From the NCBI GenBank assembly GCA_002497765.1, contig DAET01000017.1, positions 1 to 20,599 on the forward strand: a stretch of DNA of 20,599 bases. The letters run 5' to 3'. The notes under the pieces were generated by a model. That model saw only the letters and a program-made list of their open reading frames with translations, did not search any database and was not told where the DNA came from. Numbering within the stretch: the stretch's first letter is position 1; each line of letters starts with the position of its first letter. The DNA comes from Euryarchaeota archaeon UBA486. Lineage in GTDB: Archaea; Thermoplasmatota; Poseidoniia; Poseidoniales; Poseidoniaceae. Positions 15,044-20,599 of the stretch are shown here, piece by piece. Made by a program: the position numbers and the translations under genes.

Positions 15044-16450
15044 ATGAGCGACGAAGCACGAGAGGCGGTCGGTGACTACCAGTTTGGGTTCCACGACCCT
15101 GAGAACGCCACCATCCGGTTCGACAAAGGCCTCTCCGAGCAGGTGGTCCGAGACATTTCGGCGCTCAAGGACGAGCCCGAGTGGATGACCGACATCCGTG
15201 TCAAAGCCTACCATCACTTCGTCGAGCGCAAGATGCCCGACTGGGGCAACTGCGGCGAACTCAACAACATCGACTTCGACAATGTCACGTACTTCCTCCG
15301 CTCTTCGGATGCCACCGAGAAAGACTGGGACGACGTGCCCGATGACATCAAGCGAACCTTTGACCGCCTGGGCATCCCCGAAGCCGAGCAAAAGTGGTTG
15401 GGTGGCGTGACAGCCCAATACGAATCAGAGGCCGTGTACCACTCCATTCGCGAGGATTTGGAAGCCCAAGGTGTGCTCTTCCTCGACATGGACAGCGGGC
15501 TCAAGGAACACCCCGAGATTGTCAAGGAGTATTTTGGCACGGTGATTCCCTACAGCGACAACAAGTTCTCCGCCCTCAACACGGCCGTGTGGTCGGGTGG
15601 TTCCTTCATCTACGTGCCGAAAGGCGTTCACGTTGAAATGCCTGTCCAAGCCTACTTCCGCATCAACGCCCAAAACATGGGCCAGTTCGAGCGAACGCTC
15701 ATCATTGCCGACGAAGGCAGCAGCATTCACTACGTCGAGGGTTGCACGGCACCCACCTACTCCACCGACTCACTCCATTCCGCCGTGGTTGAACTCATTG
15801 CCATGAAGGGGGCCAAGATTCGTTATTCCACCATCCAAAACTGGTCAGCGAACGTCTACAACCTCGTCACCAAGCGAGGGGTCGCCCATGAAAACGCCAC
15901 CGTGGAATGGGTGGACGGCAACATCGGCTCCAAGTTGACGATGAAGTACCCGGCCGTTCTCTTGAAGGGCGAAGGTGCTCACGCTGAGGTGATCTCTGTG
16001 GCGTACGCAGGCGCAGGTCAGCACCAAGACGCTGGCGCCAAGGTGCACCACCTGGCGCCCAACACGACGTCCAACATCCTCTCAAAATCGATTTCCAAGA
16101 ACGGTGGTCGTTCCTCTTACCGTGGCATGCTCCAAGTGACCCCCAAATCGCACGGCTGCCGCTCCAAGATTGTCTGTGATGCGCTCATGCTTGACAGCGA
16201 TTCTCGCTCGGACACTTACCCGACGATGGAAGTGGGTAACTCAACGGCTGACCTCGAACACGAAGCCAGCGTCTCGAAGGTGTCTGGCGACCAGCTGTTC
16301 TACCTCATGAGCCGCGGCTTCTCTGAAGAGGAAGCCATGGGCCTCATTGTCAACGGATTCTTCGAACCGTTCACCCGTGAACTCCCCATGGAATACGCCG
16401 TGGAACTCAACAAGTTGCTCGAGTTGGAAATGGAGGGTTCCATCGGATGA
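15044..16450 (+). CDS. sufB: Fe-S cluster assembly scaffold SufB
   Basis: SufB is the main scaffold subunit on which sulfur and iron are assembled into [4Fe-4S] clusters, in complex with SufC and SufD. The protein is 468 residues, normal for the family. The N-terminal region has the SufB signature WMTDIRVKAYHHF, followed by VPDDIKRTFDRLGIPEAEQK. The beta-helix core contains FERTLIIADEGSSIHYVEG and EGCTAP (C234, equivalent to the sulfur-accepting cysteine known in E. coli SufB), KSISKNGGRSSYRGM, and near the C-terminus SRSDTYPTMEVGN and DQLFYLMSRGFSEEEA. The ATG at 15044 lies 2 bases after the sufC stop, with CGGAGG upstream; the upstream in-frame ATG at 15014 would overlap sufC. Its stop overlaps the sufD ATG by 4 bases. 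Confidence 0.97.
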   Translation: MSDEAREAVGDYQFGFHDPENATIRFDKGLSEQVVRDISALKDEPEWMTDIRVKAYHHFVERKMPDWGNCGELNNIDFDNVTYFLRSSDATEKDWDDVPDDIKRTFDRLGIPEAEQKWLGGVTAQYESEAVYHSIREDLEAQGVLFLDMDSGLKEHPEIVKEYFGTVIPYSDNKFSALNTAVWSGGSFIYVPKGVHVEMPVQAYFRINAQNMGQFERTLIIADEGSSIHYVEGCTAPTYSTDSLHSAVVELIAMKGAKIRYSTIQNWSANVYNLVTKRGVAHENATVEWVDGNIGSKLTMKYPAVLLKGEGAHAEVISVAYAGAGQHQDAGAKVHHLAPNTTSNILSKSISKNGGRSSYRGMLQVTPKSHGCRSKIVCDALMLDSDSRSDTYPTMEVGNSTADLEHEASVSKVSGDQLFYLMSRGFSEEEAMGLIVNGFFEPFTRELPMEYAVELNKLLELEMEGSIG

Positions 16451-17487
16451 AGTATGCCGACATGGCCGTTCCCTCCCGTGCTCTTCATCTGTGGCGATAC
16501 ACTCCATGGGCACGCATTCACCCCTCCAAAGTTGAGGACGTTCCGGATGCCTCGGGAATTCGGTTCAACATTGTTGAAGGTGGCGAACTGGTTGAGGGCG
16601 CTCCACGCATCGTCAATGCCGAAGACATCGGCCGTGTGTTCCTGAGCGAGCTTGGTGGGTCGGCCTGGACCTACGAATCCACTAGCAACGCTGACGTCGT
16701 CCACCTTCAAGCAGTGGCTTCTGGCCATGTTGCGGTGGGCCACCTCCACCTCTCCTTGAAGCACGACGTCACCGTCATGCTCCACCTTTCGGGTGAATCC
16801 GACTGGACCGGCCTCCACATCACTGGCGAGATTGGTGCGAACGCTCGTGCAGGTTTCGGGCTGGTCAATGAACTCGCTTCCAACGGCAAATTCCTCCACT
16901 GCGAGGATTGGGTCGTGAACCGTGATGCTTCGCTTGAACTGGCCGGGTTGTCCATCGGTGGGTTCCGCTGCAAGAGCGATGTACGCACGCATTTTACCGC
17001 ATCAGGCGGTGCTCTCACCCAAGCCATTTCGGTGCACGGTTCGGGACAGCGCCACGTGGACCACCACATTGAGGTCCACCACGACGTTCCTCACACAGAT
17101 TCCTCGCTCAACATTCACGCCGCTTGCGACGACCAGAGCCACTCCATCGCCACCGGTCTGCTCACCATTGCCGAACACGCCAACCACTGCGATGCGGGTC
17201 AAGTGTTCAAGAATCTCTTGCTCTCCGAAAAAGCGCGTGCCGAAGCCATTCCCGAACTCGAGGTCCTCGCTGATGAAGTGGCCGCGGCCCACGGCGCTGC
17301 GAGCGCCCCAGTGAACCCGGACCAACTTCACTACCTCATGAGCCGTGGCTTGGACGAGGAATCGGCCGTTGCACTGCTCGTTGAAGGCTTCATGCAGGAC
17401 GGGTTCTCCAGCCTCGACAACCAAACGCTCGTTGACGAAATGCGGACCCGTCTCACGGTTCATTTGGAGTGCGAATTAAAGCGGTGA
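16447..17487 (+). CDS. sufD: Fe-S cluster assembly protein SufD
   Basis: SufD is the SufB paralogue that pairs with it in the SufBC2D complex and is needed for iron entry. It has 346 residues, shorter than the ~420 of E. coli SufD, with a reduced N-terminal part. Evidence: the SufB/D beta-helix core with GSGQRHVDHHIEVHHDVPHT (residues 198-217), then QVFKNLLLSEKARAEAIPEL, AAAHGAASAPVN (H282, the position of the functional histidine in E. coli SufD) and QLHYLMSRGLDEESAVALLV. It starts at ATG 16447, overlapping the sufB stop by 4 bases (ATGA), so translation is probably coupled and the two subunits made in equal amounts. The N-terminal ~60 residues are poorly conserved. Confidence 0.94.
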   Translation: MKYADMAVPSRALHLWRYTPWARIHPSKVEDVPDASGIRFNIVEGGELVEGAPRIVNAEDIGRVFLSELGGSAWTYESTSNADVVHLQAVASGHVAVGHLHLSLKHDVTVMLHLSGESDWTGLHITGEIGANARAGFGLVNELASNGKFLHCEDWVVNRDASLELAGLSIGGFRCKSDVRTHFTASGGALTQAISVHGSGQRHVDHHIEVHHDVPHTDSSLNIHAACDDQSHSIATGLLTIAEHANHCDAGQVFKNLLLSEKARAEAIPELEVLADEVAAAHGAASAPVNPDQLHYLMSRGLDEESAVALLVEGFMQDGFSSLDNQTLVDEMRTRLTVHLECELKR

Positions 17488-17491
17488 GGTT

Positions 17492-18685
17492 ATGTCTCTT
17501 CGAGCGCAATTCCCCATCCTCCAGCGTGAGGTGAACGGCTATCCGCTGGTCTACCTCGACAACGCGGCGACGACCCAGAAACCGAAGGTTGTCATCGATG
17601 CGATGAATGCGTACTACTCCGAGTCCAATGCCAACGTGCACCGGGCTGTCCACACCCTCGCAGGTGAAGCCACCGAAGGCTACGAATCCTGCCGCATGAA
17701 ACTCAAGCAGCGCTTCAACGCCGAGAAGGCCATCATCACCAGCGGCACGACCGAAGCCATCAACCTCGTCGCCCACGCCTGGGGTCGAGCTAAACTGGAG
17801 AAAGGCGACGCGATCATCCTCACCGAGATGGAACACCACTCGGACATCGTTCCCTGGCAAATGCTTGCTGAGGAGCGAGGCATTGAACTGCGCTACGTCC
17901 CAGTGATGCCCGATTTTACCCTTGACATGGAAGCGTTCGCCCATGCTCTCCCCGGGGCCAAACTCGTCTGTGTGGTCCACACCTCGAACGTGTTGGGCGT
18001 TCGCAACCCGCTTGAGGAGATCATAGCCGCCTCTCACGCTGCGGGGGCCAAAGTGCTCATCGATGCGGCGCAGGGCGTTCCACATTCCACCGTGGATTTC
18101 ACGGCCTTTGGTGCCGACTTCATGGCCTTTTCAGCGCACAAGATGTGCGGTCCAACCGGTATCGGTGCGTTGCTGGTCCAGCCCGAGGCCTTTGAGGAAA
18201 TGCAGCCGTTCATGGGCGGTGGCGACATGATCGAAACCGTAACCGTGGAGGGCTCCACCTACCAGACCAACGAGCACAAGTTCGAAGCCGGCACGCCCCG
18301 CATTGCCGAAGCGATCGGCTGGTCGGCAGCGTTGGACTGGATGAATTCCTTTGACTTGGACGCCGAGCACGCCCGCTTGGTGGAGATCGCTTCCTGGGTC
18401 GCTGATGAACTTCGGAACATGGGCATGAGCGTGTATGGCCGCCACGGCGAACACGACGCTGCCGTGGTCTCGTTCCTTCACCCCACCATCAACAGCGAAG
18501 ACATGGCTCACCTGCTCGACGCCCGTGGCTACGCAGTCCGTACCGGCCATCACTGCGCTCAACCCTTGCTGAACCGACTTGGCATTTCGGGAACGGTGCG
18601 GGCGTCGTTCTACGTTTACAACACCCGAGAGGAAGCCGAGGGATTGGTGAGGGAACTCAAGGAAATCACGGAGAAATTCGCATGA
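17492..18685 (+). CDS. sufS: Cysteine desulfurase SufS
   Basis: A PLP-dependent group II cysteine desulfurase that takes sulfur from L-cysteine, leaving alanine, and holds it as a persulfide. The 397 residues match the family length. Visible residues: YLDNAATTQKP (21-31), SNANVHRAVHTLA, EMEHHSDIVPWQ (H115, stacks on PLP), DAAQGVPH (D191), SAHKMCGPTGIG (K217, Schiff-base lysine) and RTGHHCAQPLL (C355, persulfide cysteine on the short group II loop). RASFYVYNTREE ends the fold as expected. It starts 4 bases after sufD with GGTGAGG upstream, and its stop overlaps the sufE-like start by 4 bases, so SufS and its partner are coupled. Confidence 0.97.
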   Translation: MSLRAQFPILQREVNGYPLVYLDNAATTQKPKVVIDAMNAYYSESNANVHRAVHTLAGEATEGYESCRMKLKQRFNAEKAIITSGTTEAINLVAHAWGRAKLEKGDAIILTEMEHHSDIVPWQMLAEERGIELRYVPVMPDFTLDMEAFAHALPGAKLVCVVHTSNVLGVRNPLEEIIAASHAAGAKVLIDAAQGVPHSTVDFTAFGADFMAFSAHKMCGPTGIGALLVQPEAFEEMQPFMGGGDMIETVTVEGSTYQTNEHKFEAGTPRIAEAIGWSAALDWMNSFDLDAEHARLVEIASWVADELRNMGMSVYGRHGEHDAAVVSFLHPTINSEDMAHLLDARGYAVRTGHHCAQPLLNRLGISGTVRASFYVYNTREEAEGLVRELKEITEKFA

Positions 18686-19098
18686 CCTTCTACCCGGAGG
18701 CGCTTCAGGAACTGATTGAAGAATTCAAGGAGGTCACCGACAAACGAGAACGCCTCGAGATGGTGTTTGAGTTGGCTGATGAGGTGGTGCTCCTTCCCAC
18801 CGACGAGTGGACCGACGACACCCGAATCCGTGGCTGCCAGTCCGAAGCTCACGTTCGCATCGGGGTGAACGATGGCCTTGTTCACATGGTGGGCGCTGCC
18901 GATGCCAAACTCGTTCAGGGCCTCATGGGCGTGCTTAGCATCGCCATTGAGGGGCTTGCACCGGCCCAAGCAGCACTGATTCCCGTGGATTTCGCCGAGG
19001 AGATGGGCTTGCTCAACAGCCTCACACCAAGCCGCTCCAACGGCTTTCGAAACATGTACGACAAGGTGATGGACGAGATCCGGGCCAGCATGGAGTGA
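18682..19098 (+). CDS. sufE: SufE-family sulfur acceptor
   Basis: SufE stimulates SufS and accepts its persulfide sulfur, handing it on to SufB. The 138 residues match the family: helix-rich start, TRIRGCQSEAHVRI with the sulfur-accepting cysteine C52 in the GCQS motif, VGAADAKLVQGLMGVLSIAI, and the C-terminal LTPSRSNGFRNMYDKV (family: LsPsRsNG). It overlaps the sufS stop by ATGA. SufE is common in bacteria but less so in archaea, so its place inside an otherwise intact operon suggests that the whole SufBCDSE set came as a bacterial-type block (inference). The alternative SufU is excluded, because the zinc-ligand pattern of SufU is absent. Confidence 0.93.
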   Translation: MTFYPEALQELIEEFKEVTDKRERLEMVFELADEVVLLPTDEWTDDTRIRGCQSEAHVRIGVNDGLVHMVGAADAKLVQGLMGVLSIAIEGLAPAQAALIPVDFAEEMGLLNSLTPSRSNGFRNMYDKVMDEIRASME

Positions 19099-19103
19099 AC
19101 CGC

Positions 19104-19421
19104 ATGACGACCAAAGAAGCTGTGATGGACAAGTTGGACGACGTGGAAGACCCCGAGTTGGAACTCTCGATTGTTGAACTGGGCCTCGTGTACGACGTTC
19201 GCTTTGAGGAAAAGGACGAGGGGCTTCATGCTGAGGTCGACTTGACGCTCACCTCGCCCGGCTGCCCTGCAGCCCCGGAAATCATGGCCGCTGCTCACCG
19301 TGCTGCGCTCCAAACCGATGGCTTGGCCTCGGTCCACATCAACCTCGTTTGGACCCCACGCTGGGACCCCAAAATCCACGCCAGCGAAGACGCTCGCATG
19401 GACATGGGCATTTGGGATTGA
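19104..19421 (+). CDS. sufT: SufT-type DUF59/MIP18 family protein
   Basis: A 105-residue protein of the DUF59 (MIP18) family, which helps mature iron-sulfur proteins; as the last suf gene it corresponds to SufT. Evidence: KLDDVEDPELELSIVELGLV (residues 10-29, the family's 'v.DPElg.siVdLGLVy'), a strand pair HAEVDLTLTSPGCPAAPEI with the conserved cysteine C54, and LVWTPRWDP, corresponding to the family's W.P.w....ms. Two starts fit: GTG 19095, which overlaps the sufE stop by GTGA, and ATG 19104. I chose 19104 because GGAGTGA is about 6 bases upstream. It is the final gene of the operon, facing the methyltransferase gene on the other strand 39 bases away. Confidence 0.9.
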   Translation: MTTKEAVMDKLDDVEDPELELSIVELGLVYDVRFEEKDEGLHAEVDLTLTSPGCPAAPEIMAAAHRAALQTDGLASVHINLVWTPRWDPKIHASEDARMDMGIWD

Positions 19422-19460
19422 AGGGCCAAGTTGCTTCCCTTGCGTTGGACGTTAAACCGG

Positions 19461-20267
19461 TCAAGTCTTGTTTTGTGGACTTGCAATCAAGACAACAGAG
19501 GTGCCGTGCCTTGATGGCATCCTCCTTCTCTTTTGGCTCCCGATGATGGCCATGAATTTGTTGTAAGCCCTTGAGAGAAGGTCCATCCTCTGCTCTTCGC
19601 CAATCATGTGTACCTTTTCGACGTTGAAGCCTGCGGCTGTGGTTAATCGAGCGATGGTGTAAGGACTGAACCAGAATCTGTGATCTGAATTGATGTTTTC
19701 AATCCCATTCCTCCATGCTCTTCGTGCAACGCTTGAGAACGCATTTGGAACGGTAATGATGATTCGATCGTAGAGGTGCCCTAATGACTCATTCAGATGT
19801 GTGAGGAATTGACCAGGGTTGTCTAAATGTTCCACGATTTCTGCGAGAAGAGCGTAATCATAGTGGCGCCCCTCAGAGAAGGTTTCAGTCTCACGGTCCA
19901 CTTCCAGAATATCGCAAACATGAATGTCTGAAATGTCGTACTTTCCTTGTAAATGTTTGATGGCTTTGGCATTAAGATCCAACCCAGTGACATGATTTGA
20001 TCTTTTTATCAGGGCACAGTGCAGGTGTTTTCCTGCTGCAATCTTTGCATCGATGACGTCCATATGATCGGCGCAACCAATGTGAAGAACCGTCTTATTT
20101 TCAAGGAATGAGCCAAGAAATGAAACACGGTCGGTAGGGGTTTGCACATCCACATGGGCGATGGGAAACGACAAGTTGCTATCGATCGTTTCCCCCGCAA
20201 GAAAGGGGCGAATTCCATCGAAATGAGATCCTTGCACGAGATGGGGTCCCGTTATGTCATATTTCAT
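19461..20267 (-). CDS. SAM-dependent class I methyltransferase
   Basis: A 268-residue methyltransferase with a Rossmann-type core: motif I VLHIGCADHMD (60-70), motif II VTGLDLNAKAIKHL (93-106), an acidic position in HVCDILEV (~116-123), and the motif IV-like YALLAEIVEHLDNPGQFL (138-155), typical of Methyltransf_11/23. The first ~55 residues are an unassigned N-terminal extension, and the C-terminus is basic (SQKRRRMPSRHG). It starts at ATG 20267, overlapping the glycosyltransferase stop by ATGA, so it is translationally coupled to it. That context suggests methylation of a sugar, lipid or polysaccharide precursor, but the substrate cannot be read from the sequence. Base composition is visibly richer in A/T than the suf region. 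Confidence 0.85.
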   Translation of the reverse strand: MKYDITGPHLVQGSHFDGIRPFLAGETIDSNLSFPIAHVDVQTPTDRVSFLGSFLENKTVLHIGCADHMDVIDAKIAAGKHLHCALIKRSNHVTGLDLNAKAIKHLQGKYDISDIHVCDILEVDRETETFSEGRHYDYALLAEIVEHLDNPGQFLTHLNESLGHLYDRIIITVPNAFSSVARRAWRNGIENINSDHRFWFSPYTIARLTTAAGFNVEKVHMIGEEQRMDLLSRAYNKFMAIIGSQKRRRMPSRHGTSVVLIASPQNKT

Positions 20268-20599
20268 GATACCTTTCCGATTTCATTCGTTATCTCATCA
20301 ATGATCGAAATGAAGGTTTGAGCATTTTTTGTTGAGTCGAAATGTTCTGATTGAATGATGTTGACTTTTTCTCTCGTTTGTGAGTCGCCGGACCATTCAT
20401 TGATAATCTTGGCAATGTCTTCAGAGGTGGAATCAGATGGAATAATGTGTTCGTTCAATACAATCTCACTGTTACCACCTACATCCGTTGCAACAACTGG
20501 AATGCCATGGGAATACGCTTCCATGATCGACACTGGAACGCCTTCAGACGAGCTGGTGTTCAACATCAAATCGACCGGTTCTGTCTTCAAGTATTGAAG
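20264..20599 (-). CDS. Glycosyltransferase (GT4-like), C-terminal part, cut by the window edge
   Basis: The reading frame is open to the last base of the window, so only about the last 111 residues are present and the start lies outside. The segment LMLNTSSSEGVPVSIMEAYS, followed by HGIPVVATDVGGNSEIV, is the hallmark of the second Rossmann domain of GT-B family 4 glycosyltransferases, including the E-x7-E type nucleotide-sugar site (E in SEGVPV and in MEAY). The remainder, DIAKIINEWSGDSQTREK and HFDSTKNAQTFISIID, is the usual C-terminal helix pair. It probably builds surface glycans or glycoproteins. The linked methyltransferase downstream supports a polysaccharide or glycan locus extending beyond the window. 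Codon choice is A/T-rich compared with genes to the left. Confidence 0.88.
   Translation of the reverse strand, partial: LQYLKTEPVDLMLNTSSSEGVPVSIMEAYSHGIPVVATDVGGNSEIVLNEHIIPSDSTSEDIAKIINEWSGDSQTREKVNIIQSEHFDSTKNAQTFISIIDEITNEIGKVS

Noticed and set aside
16180..16230. SufB lacking the second E. coli functional cysteine (SRSDTYP instead of a Cys-containing turn)
   Set aside because: Many SufB proteins outside the proteobacteria carry the SRSDTYP form, so this is normal family variation rather than an anomaly.
19421..19493. Short inverted repeats after sufT as a terminator (AAGGG/CCCTT and GTCTTG/CAAGAC)
   Set aside because: Stems are only 5-6 bases with long loops, the second lies inside the methyltransferase coding end, and archaeal termination relies on T-runs that are not clear here.

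Overview
The window is a gene-dense stretch of a moderately GC-rich genome. It is almost certainly a euryarchaeon, and my best guess is a planktonic marine group such as Poseidoniia (Marine Group II). Three genes are archaeal types: an archaeal/eukaryotic-type PheS, an archaeosine tRNA-guanine transglycosylase with a PUA domain, and a DUF120 CTP-dependent riboflavin kinase. Many proteins are acidic, and one carries thrombospondin-3-like D-x-D-x-D-G motifs. The group assignment is inference; the domain assignment is well supported. No rRNA, tRNA, CRISPR array, insertion sequence or prophage gene was recognised, and no gap between genes exceeds about 150 bases.

Layout. (1) Bases 1-2193, plus strand: the 3' part of pheS, then two YbjQ/DUF74-like genes, the second with a membrane anchor. 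(2) A small acidic unknown protein on the minus strand (2203-2631), divergent from ribK (2715-3179, plus). (3) A long minus-strand run of ten genes from 14150 down to 3171. In transcription order it is a NifU-C-domain protein, tgtA, ABC ATPase, ABC-2 permease, a second ABC ATPase, a second ABC-2 permease, a CrtC/AttH-like beta-barrel protein, a four-helix membrane protein with a bacterial-PH-like region, a TPR-like protein, and truA. The five genes from 11345 to 5812 are joined by 4-base ATGA/GTGA stop-start overlaps and look like one translationally coupled export module. truA has no ATG, GTG or TTG in the right place and appears to start at CTG. (4) Bases 14292-19421, plus strand: a compact sufC-B-D-S-E-T operon, divergent from the NifU-like gene. 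(5) Bases 19461-20599, minus strand: a SAM methyltransferase and the C-terminal part of a glycosyltransferase. This end is visibly A/T-richer and is probably the edge of a surface-polysaccharide region.

How the genes work together. SufS takes sulfur from cysteine and passes it to SufE, SufBCD assembles the cluster, and SufT plus the divergent NifU-like protein probably help deliver it. TgtA and TruA modify tRNA, and PheS charges tRNA-Phe. The paired ABC-2 exporters and their CrtC/AttH-like partner are the least explained and most interesting part: one permease carries a roughly 140-residue extracytoplasmic loop rich in calcium-binding-type motifs.
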